A DNA stretch of 64,000 nt, from assembly GCF_023078475.1 (NCBI RefSeq), contig NZ_CP095741.1, positions 2,728,001 to 2,792,000 on the forward strand. The letters run 5' to 3'. The DNA comes from Luteibacter aegosomaticola (GTDB lineage Bacteria; Pseudomonadota; Gammaproteobacteria; Xanthomonadales; Rhodanobacteraceae). How positions within the stretch are numbered: position 1 is the first letter of the stretch; every line of letters starts with the position of its first letter. Position numbers and translations under genes: made by a program. This document shows positions 54,474-63,482 of this stretch, in pieces. The notes beneath the pieces are model-generated. The model was not told where the DNA came from, searched no databases, and was given only the letters and a program-made list of their open reading frames with translations.

Positions 54474-54926
54474 CTAGTGGCCCGTCTTGGCTGATCTGGT
54501 CGATAGTGTTCGTTTGACTTCGTCATAGGCTGCCTTCGCCTCTTTCATGGGCGCCGAATTTCCGCAGTTGTCCACGAAGGCGTCCGTCGGCGTCTTAATG
54601 ATGAACAGCAGATTGGGCACACCCAGGTCCATGGGATAGCGCGCCGACGTATTCTCGGAATAGAGCCACAAACTCTTCGGCGCCGGCCCTTTGAGTACCT
54701 CGTTCACCTGGACAACGTAGATCGTGAAGATGTAACCCACGGGATCGTCAGGATCGGGGACCAAATGTTCTTCTGTGGCGGTTCCGACCACCACCATGGA
54801 GCTGTCGTGGGCTTCCTTCGCTATGGAGGGCTGCGCATCCAGGCAAGTGGCGAATGTAGCGCCGGGCATCAGGGACACCAGCATCCATGCGCAGGAGCAG
54901 GCAATGGGGCGAATCGGGCGGTTCAC
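54474..54926 (-). CDS. Secreted protein of unknown function
   Basis: A 150-residue protein with a signal peptide (about 1-26) and a mature beta-rich part (MVVVGTATEEHLVPDPDDP, IYVVQVNEVLKG) loosely reminiscent of tissue-inhibitor-of-metalloprotease-like domains. Two cysteines (TCLDAQ and NCGNS) are present. Function unknown. It is the last of the small secreted genes. Confidence 0.5.
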   Translation of the reverse strand: MNRPIRPIACSCAWMLVSLMPGATFATCLDAQPSIAKEAHDSSMVVVGTATEEHLVPDPDDPVGYIFTIYVVQVNEVLKGPAPKSLWLYSENTSARYPMDLGVPNLLFIIKTPTDAFVDNCGNSAPMKEAKAAYDEVKRTLSTRSAKTGH

Positions 54927-54996
54927 TGGGTGTCCCCTAGGCAGTTGACGTTGTCTGGAATCAAGCTCGAGGTCCCCGCCGAAGCGCCTGGCTAGT

Positions 54997-55260
54997 CTAC
55001 TGAACGATTGTCATCGGATCCCTCGCACGCGCGCGACTCGATGAGGTGTCGCAACCATAACCGTCCCGCGGGCGGGCCATATCAGCCTCTGAGACGTGAT
55101 GGGCGATTCTCTCTTCCGGTGACATGCCTCGCCAGGCGTCGAGATCGACGCAATGCTTGTCTACGGCGCCAGCGAGGCTACCTATTAGCCGTACTGCACC
55201 TGAGATGCCCTGGCTTCGTGAGTCAACCATCGGTAGCCGCGGCGCATTGGCCTGACGCAA
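54997..55260 (-). other. Poorly supported frame in a gene-poor stretch
   Basis: The stretch 54927-55583 holds no convincing gene. One minus-strand frame of 87 codons (54997-55260) contains VDKHCVDLDAWRGMSPEERI, which looks protein-like, but the start and end are weak. A plus-strand frame at 55008-55409 is judged a shadow. The stretch may be decayed gene material. Confidence 0.2.
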
Positions 55261-55583
55261 CGCACCGGGGAGGCGAACTTGCGCCTTTGCACGATTGCCA
55301 GCGGATTGGAATAAGGTGCCGCTGGCAAAGCGACGCCCCCACCTCGCAGCCTACGCCTACCCGCAACGCACGGCTTAAAGCGCGTCTCCACCCAACAGCC
55401 CTGCCTTAATTGAGGGATACCGACCTTGATCCAATCGACTGGATTGCGCCGACCACCATTCGTACTTACGATGCCGCCATTCCTGCGCGATGTCAGACAT
55501 CAGGACTCATTGGCCGCTTTGCCGTGCGTCGTAAGGCACTCCATGCTCAGCATTTCCACGAACACTTCGTAGTGGAGAAGTTA

Positions 55584-55994
55584 TCAGTGAGGGGGCGGGT
55601 CGAGCGCGCTGGAAAAGACCCCCAGCAACAGCCAGGTGCCGCAGGCAAACGACAAGAGGGCAAGAACGTCAATGGCCACATCGAGCCAGGCTTGATTGTT
55701 CACCCACGCCCAGACTTTGTACCAGCAATTGCTCTTGAACGCCTCATCTTCCACGCCACGGTACATGTACCAGGCGGCCCACTTGTTGATGAGGGCACCG
55801 GCGACCTGGAGAATCACGCCGCCAAGAAAGAAAAAGACAATGCCCCTGGCGTGACCGGAGTCACCGATGGCCTTGGCGACTTTATCGTTGGTGAGAAACA
55901 CCACTGGGCCACCGATGCCGTAGGCGACCATCCACGCGCGGAAGGTCTTTGAGTATTCGGCATAGTTGGCGTAGTAGATCTCGGGGTCCGGCAT
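55584..55994 (-). CDS. Membrane protein of unknown function
   Basis: A 136-residue protein from ATG 55994 with about three membrane helices (WMVAYGIGGPVVFLTN, GIVFFFLGGVILQVAGAL, VLALLSFACGTWLLLGVF). It follows a small basic protein gene on the same strand. No family. Confidence 0.55.
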   Translation of the reverse strand: MPDPEIYYANYAEYSKTFRAWMVAYGIGGPVVFLTNDKVAKAIGDSGHARGIVFFFLGGVILQVAGALINKWAAWYMYRGVEDEAFKSNCWYKVWAWVNNQAWLDVAIDVLALLSFACGTWLLLGVFSSALDPPPH

Positions 55995-56026
55995 CTTATC
56001 ACCCGTCAGTCCATTCGCCGGCGACC

Positions 56027-56230
56027 TCACCGGAATAGCGCCCGCAGGAGGGGCCAGAGACTGACCGTGGTCCGCGCATACGAACGGCTGTAGGCCGCAT
56101 TCCGTGGATTGGTGAGCCAGCCGCACCCATGTGGCGCATTGACAGCAAGCGAATAGGGGATCATGCGCTTGACCGCCATGAGTGCCGCAAGGGATTTCTT
56201 CAACGATGGTGTGCGGATGCCGATTTTCAT
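56027..56230 (-). CDS. Small basic protein often found near accessory genes
   Basis: A 67-residue protein (MKIGIRTPSLKKSLAALMAV at the start, then GWLTNPRNAAYSRSYARTT) of a type I recognise as a recurrent short hypothetical protein in accessory DNA of many bacteria. It has many basic residues. Role unknown. It is 33 bp upstream of the membrane protein gene, 163 bp downstream of the phosphoesterase-NTPase gene. Confidence 0.6.
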   Translation of the reverse strand: MKIGIRTPSLKKSLAALMAVKRMIPYSLAVNAPHGCGWLTNPRNAAYSRSYARTTVSLWPLLRALFR

Positions 56231-56392
56231 GTGTTTACCTCAGTCAATGCTGCATTCGTCGTTGTCTGAGGCACACCCGGCGCCCGCGTTCCACACCACT
56301 CCTCCGTCGACAATTGCCCGACACCGACGATTTCGGTGCCCGTATCCTCTGCCGCGGGGGAGCCGCCGGTCGCTCCAACAGCCCCCAGCTCC

Positions 56393-59300
56393 TCAACCAC
56401 GTCCGATCCTCCGCTGCGCGAGCGCCTGGAACGGAAGTGACTCGATACGGAAGCGGTCGAGAACGGCCCGTTTGAGCTCCTCTCGCACCGGAAAGAGGTA
56501 AAAGCGCCTCAGCAGGAACCGGCGCAGCACCGACTGCGGCAGTGGTGGCGCATGCCGAAGGGTGTCTTTCTCGAACTCCAAGACCTTGTCGGCGGGGAAG
56601 TCCGAGAAATGCTCAAGGGTTGTAATGAGCCTGAGCAGACGGCGCGTGTCAGTCCCGCCGAGGACGTCATCCAGGGTACGGGTAAGCGTCTCGGACCCAA
56701 CGGCATTGGCAATCTTGATGAGCGTGCCCACGGTCGTTGACGACACAAACGATGGAAGATACGTCTCGAGCATGCGAGTGATGTCGGTCTCAGTGAGCTC
56801 CGGGTCTTCCTTCCTGAGCTGAATGGCACGGAAGATGAGCATCTCGTTGCCATTTTCACCCATGAATTCGTGCAGGAACGACAGGATGCGAAGGCCAAGG
56901 GCAACGCAGGTGTCGGCCATGCGTGCCTTCTCATCGCGCTCGATCTCACCGGCATGGTTGCGCAACACTTGGCCGAGGACCTGTAGCGTCTTGAACGCGC
57001 CATTCATGGCGAGGGCGTCATTGAGACGCTGCTGCAGGCGTTGCTCAGTCACGTCGTAGACGTCGCGCTGGGCGCAGTCGGCGTCAACTTCGTCCTGGTG
57101 ATGGGACTCCAGCTCAAGCGTGCGGCTACCCGTCAACAAGACATGGCGGACATTGCCCGGGCTGAGGTCCGGTAGCGGCCCCTTGCGATCAAAGAGGTCC
57201 ACCTCGGGCTTTTCGGCAAAGAGGCCTTCCGCGTGAACCAATATCTTCTCGGCGATTCGGACGTCACGCTGGATGTGGGCGAGGAACAGGAGAACGTTGG
57301 CAGAGCGTTCTGTGTGGATGGACGCGACCAGCGCGTCAATACGGGGCTCGAGGCGCACCCAGTCCGTTTGCGACAGATGCCTTGCAAAGAAGTAGTAATA
57401 GTGGAACTCGTAGCAGAAGCGGACACATGACCCGCTTTCGTCGAGTAGGTCCGCTGCCACGAGCTGGGCCTGCATGGTGCGCAGCGATAAGCCGAGGTGG
57501 AACCGTTCGCAGTGGGCGACATGGAAGCGCTCGAACTCCTCCTGGCTCAACTGCTCGCGCCCGAGCGCATCGAGATGGGCAGCAAACGCAACGAGATATG
57601 CTTGGGATGTCACCACATCGCACGCCGAGACTTTCTGGAGCGCAGTGAGGATCATCGACTCGTAAAGGAAGCCATGCGAACCGCTCTGGACGACGGTATC
57701 AAGGTCCTGGGCAAGTTCTGCCCGCTGCAGGATGATGAGCACGAACACCGGCAGCGCCGGAAGCAGGTTGCGGCCAAGGGTCTCATCGACAACCTTGCAC
57801 AGCTTAGCAGCCACGATCTTGCGCGGGTCATCGTTGCGCAAGGGCTCGGCACCAATGGCAATCCAGCGCTCGATGAGTTCCATGCGGTGGGATGCCTTGC
57901 TGGGTAGCAGGTCAAACAGCTCGGTGTCGCTGAAGTGCTCGCTTGCAAGGAATTCCTCGAGGGCAACCTCCATGCCGGGGTAAGCGTCGACCATGAGGTA
58001 GATGGTGCCGAACTGGCGGGCCAGCAGGCGGACCCCTTCGGCAAACCCGGTCTTGAGCTGTGGCAGGTCGAAATCGTCGATGACCAGCGCCCTAGAGGCG
58101 GGCGGTAGCTGGCGATAGACATCCCGTGATTTCTTCCCGTAGAAGAGATCCACCGCCTCGTCGAACCGCTCTTCGAGCGCGCGTTCGCGCCAGCTGGAGA
58201 CATGCGTCGCCGAGAAATAAATTGGGTGAACACCCGATCGCTGCATGCCAAGCATCATCATCTTCGCCAGGGAGGTTTTTCCATGGCGCTCGCCGCCACG
58301 AATGATGACCACCGGGGACCGCTTACCCGAGACAAGGGACGCCGCCGGGATGACCAATGCGTCCGTGAGCAGCTGGCCAGTGTCCTTTTCGGGCCTGCCT
58401 GGTTTGATGTCAGGCCATACGTAGATGTCTTGGAGCCTCAGCTTCTCGACTCGACGATGCGTATAGTTCGCACCGGGACTGGACAGGAACCCAAGGCCGT
58501 CAGCCGATAGGCTCAGCGCGCCAGCCGCGCGGCCCGGCCACATGAGCATCTCCGCCTTCGAACGCTCCTCCCAGAGTCCGTAGTGGTCTCCGCGCCAGGC
58601 ATACGCCCTCGGCTGGTATCCGGTTTCCTGGTCGAGATAAATGGTCTGGAACGCACTCTCGTCGGGATGCTTCGCATCGTGGAAGACATGCGCATGGAGA
58701 TACACCATGCTTGCATCCTCGTGCAGGTTCGACACGCGTTCAGCCGTATTGATGTGCTCATGGCCCATCAAGAACAGGTCGCCAGCCAACGGGGCCCACT
58801 GGGCCAATGGCCAGTGACTTTCCGGTGTGAGCCAGTTGAGGGGGTGGTGCATGACCAACACCGTCCGGCGACTGCCATCGTAGTCGAACGCCGGCGTCGG
58901 CATGTGCAGCTTTCCTGCCACCTCCTTGAGCCGGGAAGTCACGGCCGAGTGCAGAACGACATAACGGACAGAGCGCAACTCATGGACGGTCAACCACGGC
59001 CCCTGATCGTTCCCGGTGGACGTCCATTGCCGGGCGAAACTGCGGTAGTTCCCGAGCACCGAAGCGACACCCTCGGCAATACCGTCGGTAATGGCATTCG
59101 GCGCTGTTTCGATGTTCTTGAGCAACACGTCGCGGACCGATTGATCCTTCGCCGAGAAATCACAGTCGTGATTTCCGGCGGCCAGCACATGCACTGGCTT
59201 GCTGCCAGTCCTATCAAGGATGGCGCTGTCGAGTGCCGCGAGAAACCGGCCGGCGGCCGAGAAATCCCCGACTGCCCCCGTTGATGCGATGTCACCACTG

Positions 59301-59434
59301 ATGACGATATGCACCTCGTCAACGTCCATCAACGGCGACAGCGCTGCGCTCGTCACCTTGGCGGCACGCTCTTCCAGTCCAGGCACCTTGTCGTCGAGGT
59401 GCATGTCGCTCAGATGCAAAATCAAGATACCCAC
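56393..59434 (-). CDS. Calcineurin-like phosphoesterase fused to a STAND-type NTPase (candidate anti-phage protein)
   Basis: A 1013-residue protein. Residues 1-280 are a calcineurin-like metallophosphoesterase with all metal motifs: Asp10/His12 in LSDMHLDD, Asp48 in SGDIAS, GNHD at 87-90, a metal His in VLVMHHPLNW (196-197) and GHEH at 224-227. From about residue 375 a P-loop NTPase follows, with Walker A GGERHGKTS (380-388) and Walker B ALVIDDFD (453-454), as in STAND proteins. Residues 600-1013 are helical, probably the sensing repeats. In STAND immune proteins, target binding by the C-terminus drives NTP-dependent oligomerisation and switches on the N-terminal effector, here probably a nuclease or nucleotide phosphoesterase. 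Target and effector activity are unknown. The cyclase-like gene lies 286 bp upstream on the same strand. Confidence 0.85.
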   Translation of the reverse strand: MGILILHLSDMHLDDKVPGLEERAAKVTSAALSPLMDVDEVHIVISGDIASTGAVGDFSAAGRFLAALDSAILDRTGSKPVHVLAAGNHDCDFSAKDQSVRDVLLKNIETAPNAITDGIAEGVASVLGNYRSFARQWTSTGNDQGPWLTVHELRSVRYVVLHSAVTSRLKEVAGKLHMPTPAFDYDGSRRTVLVMHHPLNWLTPESHWPLAQWAPLAGDLFLMGHEHINTAERVSNLHEDASMVYLHAHVFHDAKHPDESAFQTIYLDQETGYQPRAYAWRGDHYGLWEERSKAEMLMWPGRAAGALSLSADGLGFLSSPGANYTHRRVEKLRLQDIYVWPDIKPGRPEKDTGQLLTDALVIPAASLVSGKRSPVVIIRGGERHGKTSLAKMMMLGMQRSGVHPIYFSATHVSSWRERALEERFDEAVDLFYGKKSRDVYRQLPPASRALVIDDFDLPQLKTGFAEGVRLLARQFGTIYLMVDAYPGMEVALEEFLASEHFSDTELFDLLPSKASHRMELIERWIAIGAEPLRNDDPRKIVAAKLCKVVDETLGRNLLPALPVFVLIILQRAELAQDLDTVVQSGSHGFLYESMILTALQKVSACDVVTSQAYLVAFAAHLDALGREQLSQEEFERFHVAHCERFHLGLSLRTMQAQLVAADLLDESGSCVRFCYEFHYYYFFARHLSQTDWVRLEPRIDALVASIHTERSANVLLFLAHIQRDVRIAEKILVHAEGLFAEKPEVDLFDRKGPLPDLSPGNVRHVLLTGSRTLELESHHQDEVDADCAQRDVYDVTEQRLQQRLNDALAMNGAFKTLQVLGQVLRNHAGEIERDEKARMADTCVALGLRILSFLHEFMGENGNEMLIFRAIQLRKEDPELTETDITRMLETYLPSFVSSTTVGTLIKIANAVGSETLTRTLDDVLGGTDTRRLLRLITTLEHFSDFPADKVLEFEKDTLRHAPPLPQSVLRRFLLRRFYLFPVREELKRAVLDRFRIESLPFQALAQRRIGRG

Positions 59435-59720
59435 TGTGATCCCCCTGTCCCCGGGGCTCCCCAGCCCCCATCACATCATCAACGTCATCTGATTCTACGG
59501 GAAGCCTCCGGCCGCAGATCCCTTGATGCAAATTCGGCAATACCTAGCCTGGGACATCGTCGTCATCGAGGGCATCGATGCGGATGCCCGTTTTGAACAG
59601 AAACCCGATGACCGCAGGAGTGTGAGCGTAGGCAATAAGCGTGCGACTGCGAGCACCGACCTGCCGGAAGCCTCTGAAGCCAGCAAAATGTGCATTGCAG
59701 GATGTTCGCCGCAACTATTA

Positions 59721-60470
59721 TTAGTCACCAAGCTGATTGTGAGGAACAAAGCCAACAACCCCCTCGCGAACCAGTCTGTCTATCAGCCCCTTAGGGACAA
59801 GTTGACGGCGCTCAGTGACGGCTTGATGGAGCGCTAGAAACCAAAGGTATTTTTCTTTATGAGCCGGATTCGATGCCATCAAGCTCTGGGCGCGGTTGCC
59901 GGCTGAAAGCAGCCAATATCGATTGAACGGGTTGACGATGTTTCGGTCCCTAAAATGCAAAAGAGGCGTGACTACTACCGCATCAGGATCGCCGAGCAAC
60001 TGCGGATACCAAAGCTCATCGGCAAGCTCAATGTCGTCCGCCAGCATAACGGCAGGTATCGAAACCATGCTTTCTAGTTTCACCGCTCGGACTAAAGCAT
60101 CACTAACCACCAACAGGTCGTTACCGCGCTTACGCTCCCAATATCGTCCCTTCGCAATTCCGCCCCTCAGCATAAGGTCAGAGGCGAGAGCAAAGAACCA
60201 AATTCCTTGAACAGCCTTTAGGACCGGCCTAAGCTCCTTCCCGACGATCAAGATGGAATCTGAGTACATGGTGATCTTTACCTCGCTCGAGGCGAAGATA
60301 TCTTGACCCAACAACCGAGCCAGGCCCTTATAGATCTCCAGAGTCCTATCGAAGTCGGACGCAACCATGCTCGAGAAACCAAGAATGTCGCAGAAGGCGA
60401 CATAGTGCAGTTCGGAGTCTTCGGGCAGTGTCGTCTGGTCGAAGCTCTCGTCGGAATTCGTCTTCTGCAT
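59721..60470 (-). CDS. Class III nucleotidyl cyclase-like protein
   Basis: A 249-residue protein from ATG 60470, behind GGGGAG. It has the class III cyclase core: first metal Asp28 in FCDILGFS, second Asp71 in MYSDSILIV (43 residues apart, as in known cyclases), and the following strand LRGGIAKGRY. The usual Asn and Arg of the catalytic helix appear replaced (LVRAVKLES), so activity or nucleotide choice may differ. It has no membrane helix and its base composition looks more AT-rich than its surroundings. It lies upstream of the phosphoesterase-STAND gene on the same strand; whether the two are one system is inferred from position alone. Confidence 0.65.
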   Translation of the reverse strand: MQKTNSDESFDQTTLPEDSELHYVAFCDILGFSSMVASDFDRTLEIYKGLARLLGQDIFASSEVKITMYSDSILIVGKELRPVLKAVQGIWFFALASDLMLRGGIAKGRYWERKRGNDLLVVSDALVRAVKLESMVSIPAVMLADDIELADELWYPQLLGDPDAVVVTPLLHFRDRNIVNPFNRYWLLSAGNRAQSLMASNPAHKEKYLWFLALHQAVTERRQLVPKGLIDRLVREGVVGFVPHNQLGD

Positions 60471-60788
60471 TTTGCAACTCCCCAATTCGTATCTGTTGTC
60501 CGTGGAGGCATGCTGCCGTATCGAACGATAATTTGGGGCCGGCTAGTCGCCGCCGACCCGACCTCCGCGCGCTGCTCATCCTTTGCAAGCATGTGCAGGA
60601 GCCCCTCGCGCGGACAGACCAGTACCTGCCCCTGACCGAGCCACCGCGTACGGCCTACGCACCGCGTGACCTGAGCACACCATCGACCGTAGCCGTTCGC
60701 TGGCAGGGATATCTTCGTGGGAACGAATATAGGGATGAGAAATTTCTTCCCATAAAATCCACATGATTCATGGACTTATTCGCATTTC

Positions 60789-60828
60789 TGGCGGAGAGAG
60801 TGGGATTCGGCGGACTCACTCTCCGCCA
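60789..60828 (-). other. Sequence like a tRNA-Ser 3' end (possible attachment-site remnant)
   Basis: On the minus strand, CGAATCCCACTCTCTCCGCC plus A (60809 down to 60789) matches the last part of a typical tRNA-Ser gene, from the T-loop to CCA. Upstream of it lies an inverted GGCGGAGAG copy, so the segment folds on itself and no full tRNA is present. It lies at the edge of the accessory region and may be an attachment-site scar of an integrated element. Confidence 0.45.
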
Positions 60829-61025
60829 ACGCCTCGGGCCAATTTCAGGTGTACCGGAATGTGTCCCGGATCGTAACTTCCCTGCCCGGTCTGTCAAGCA
60901 ATCCAAAAGAAGATCCCGGCCGGTCCCTTGACGAACTCCCAGACCAGGGTAAGTTGAATTCAGACGGAGCCCATTTGCCGCCGGTCAGGTGGTTTAGAAA
61001 TTGATGCTGATGCTGCGTCGACAAG

Positions 61026-61048
61026 GCCGCCCCTCGGGGCGGCTTTTT
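61026..61048 (+). terminator. Intrinsic terminator
   Basis: GCCGCCCC and GGGGCGGC flank a two-base turn and are followed by TTTTT on the plus strand. No plus-strand gene ends just before it, so it may belong to a lost tRNA or small RNA. No protein gene can be supported in 60471-61423 apart from the tRNA-like segment. Confidence 0.75.
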
Positions 61049-61423
61049 GAATGTCCCCACCACCACCGGCTTCCGCATGAGCTCGCCACCTATCCGCCGC
61101 TAAGCGTTGTAACGCGGCCGATGCTGTCTGTCGTCACGACACCTGCCCACGCCCGGTGTGGATCATTGGCGAAAGGACGCACTGGCGGCATCGATAGTGG
61201 ACCGCGCGCCGTTGCCTTCAAGGCACGAGTGACCCACGGCAAGACCGACCCAACGCGCAACTGGGATGGTTTGGCTTTACGCTCAGGCTTAGGAAGGCCG
61301 GATGCGCGCGACGGCGCACGCCCGTTGTCGCTTGACGTCCCATTTATTCCGCGTGTGTTCCTATCCTCGACGCTCAACCGGCATCTGGCCGGCATCGGCA
61401 CACACCGTCTCCGGAGCACTGTT

Positions 61424-61873
61424 ATGACCTCCCCTTCCCGTTTCGTCCCGACACCCACCGGATACCTGATGGTCCTCACCGAGGGCGATGATGTCCTTGG
61501 CAATCTCGAGCGCCTGGCCCGGGACTGCGATATCGGTGCGGCCACCTTCACCGGATTCGGTTTCGTCCGCACGGTCACGTTTGGCTTTTTCGATTTCTCG
61601 GCCCGCCAATACAAGCCGGCGACGTTCGAGGCGTGCGAGCTTGCGTCAATGACCGGCACCATCGCCTGGAAGGATGATGCCCCCTCCATCCACGCGCATG
61701 GCGTCGCTTGTGATGCTGCATTCGCTAGCCACGGGGGACACTTGCTCGCCCTTGAGGTCGGGACCGGCTCGGTCGAGATTGCCGTCGTCGTGGCTGGGCA
61801 TGGGGACCGACGTCTGGTGCGCACGGTCGACCCGTCGATCGGAGCAAACATCCTCCGGCTGGATGAGACGTGA
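61424..61873 (+). CDS. PPC/DUF296 domain protein
   Basis: A 149-residue protein from ATG 61424, behind GGAG at eight bases. It matches the PPC/DUF296 fold: LTEGDDVLGNLERLARDCDI, then IHAHGVACDAAFASHGGHLL with the conserved GGHL. The family forms trimers and is found alone in bacteria or joined to AT-hooks in plants; the bacterial function is not well known. The longer upstream frame from 61001 is rejected. Confidence 0.85.
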   Translation: MTSPSRFVPTPTGYLMVLTEGDDVLGNLERLARDCDIGAATFTGFGFVRTVTFGFFDFSARQYKPATFEACELASMTGTIAWKDDAPSIHAHGVACDAAFASHGGHLLALEVGTGSVEIAVVVAGHGDRRLVRTVDPSIGANILRLDET

Positions 61874-62063
61874 GACGGACCAGTCCAAGGTAATCACGCG
61901 CTGTGCCGCCCGATGTGGCTAAACGCTGCCCGCCACCTTGACGTTTGAGGCGGCGATCCTTCCGGTGATTGAGCACGTGCCCGACGATGGGACCAATCCC
62001 TCGAAAGAACGCCATCGATTGAGCAGGAAGGCCAAAGCGAGGAGCGACAGTGCAGGCTGCACA

Positions 62064-63482
62064 TCACCCAGGGGGAATATGGCTATGCCGGAACAACCGC
62101 ATCGCCACATCGAGCCGGGCAATCCAACCCGCCTCGTCGAGCCGCGCACCAAGCATGCTTTCGACGCGATCCAGGCGGTAGTTGAGTGTATTCGGATGAA
62201 TCCCCAGTGCCGCCGCCGTCAGCCGGCGGTGCTGGGCCTGGTCGAAGTAGGTGGTCAGCGTCGTGAGGAGCTCAGGCTCCAGCGAGAGACGCTCGAGCAA
62301 CGCGTTGAGATAGCGCAGGACGTTCGGGGCACGAAGCACGCCATCGGTCACTGCAATCTCCGAGTAAGGATAGACGACGCCGTCGCCACCACTGCGCATG
62401 CCCGCATCCAGTGCCTTGAATGCCTCGTCGGCCGAATCGGCCCAGCCCGAGGCGCCCGCATTCGACAGTCCCACGCCGACCGACGTGACCTCGGGAACCG
62501 ACCTGACGATGCCTTGCGCAAGGCCAAGCAAGTGACGCTCGGTCGAAAGCACGGAGTCGCCCCGGTGCGTCGGGACCCAGACCACCAGCTTATCCCTGTG
62601 CATCATGTACACGAGCTCGTCGCTGGCCATCTTCAGTTGCCGCGCGATCCCGAGGACCACCTGGCCCAGCAGGGCATCGGTCCGGGAGGGAAACACATCG
62701 GGCAACCCAACGCCCATCACAAGGGCAACCCTCGGGATGGTCGGGTCGATACCGAGCGCCTCGCATACGCGCTGGAATGCAGCGGTATCACCCGGCGCGC
62801 CGAGCACCAGACCCAGCAACTCACGGCGCAGGGCTTCCTGGCCCCGGGTGCGCCGGTATTGCTCGTCGAGATACGCAGAACTCATGGTTTGCGCCACGGC
62901 ATCGAAGTGCTCGAGCAGGTAGGGAGAAACCGTATACAGGAGCCCATCGCGCAGGTCGGCGTCATCGGCCAGCCCCGCCAGCGTGCTACGCCAGAGCGCC
63001 TGTGACCCGACCCGCACCGCAGCGAGGACCGACGACAACGGGAGACCCTGTTGTGCGCGCTGGCGCCCGCTGGCAGCCACGGTACGTGTGTCGTCCTCAT
63101 TCGGCCCGTTACCGGTGAGCAACGTCTTGAACCAGATTGCGACCGTGCGACGGATGTTGCTGTGGACCTCGGCCGCGAGTGGTCCGGCCAAGCCCGCATA
63201 CGCGGCATTTGACGCCAGGATCGCCCGGTAGACGGCATCCGCAATGGCCCCCTGCTCCTGCGCCAGGCGCTCCGTCGCGACCCTCAACTTTGCATCCAGT
63301 AACGGGATGCACCGCACCTCATCCACACGCGCCCCGCTGCACTGCCAGACCATCCACGGTTGTAACAGCGCATCGGCACAATCCCCATTGGCAAAAACGC
63401 GGTATTCATTGTGGACTTCCACCGTGCGCGGAGAGGTCGCCAGCCGCACACGCTCGCCGCAATGAGGGACAATGACCTTCAT
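62064..63482 (-). CDS. PucR/CdaR-family transcriptional regulator
   Basis: A 472-residue protein ending in a PucR-type helix-turn-helix (about 410-460; LTAAALGIHPNTLNYRLDRVE). The centre has a GGDEF-like PucR domain (VGVGLSNAGASGWADSADEAF), and the N-terminal half has a helical sensor domain (FKTLLTGNGPNEDDTR, RAQQGLPLSSVLAAVRVG). ATG 63482 overlaps the start of the divergent paralogue. It regulates genes in response to an unknown metabolite. Confidence 0.85.
   Translation of the reverse strand: MKVIVPHCGERVRLATSPRTVEVHNEYRVFANGDCADALLQPWMVWQCSGARVDEVRCIPLLDAKLRVATERLAQEQGAIADAVYRAILASNAAYAGLAGPLAAEVHSNIRRTVAIWFKTLLTGNGPNEDDTRTVAASGRQRAQQGLPLSSVLAAVRVGSQALWRSTLAGLADDADLRDGLLYTVSPYLLEHFDAVAQTMSSAYLDEQYRRTRGQEALRRELLGLVLGAPGDTAAFQRVCEALGIDPTIPRVALVMGVGLPDVFPSRTDALLGQVVLGIARQLKMASDELVYMMHRDKLVVWVPTHRGDSVLSTERHLLGLAQGIVRSVPEVTSVGVGLSNAGASGWADSADEAFKALDAGMRSGGDGVVYPYSEIAVTDGVLRAPNVLRYLNALLERLSLEPELLTTLTTYFDQAQHRRLTAAALGIHPNTLNYRLDRVESMLGARLDEAGWIARLDVAMRLFRHSHIPPG

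Noticed and set aside
59523..59837. Plus-strand frame of 104 codons between the STAND and cyclase-like genes
   Set aside because: It overlaps the cyclase-like gene's 3' end and has no pattern or SD; no gene can be supported in 59435-59720.
44000..61000. CRISPR array, insertion sequence or integrase in the accessory region
   Set aside because: No regular spaced repeats, terminal inverted repeats with a transposase, or recombinase motifs were seen in this stretch.
61938..63005. Plus-strand frame of 355 codons
   Set aside because: It is antisense to the PucR-type regulator, which has a clear helix-turn-helix.
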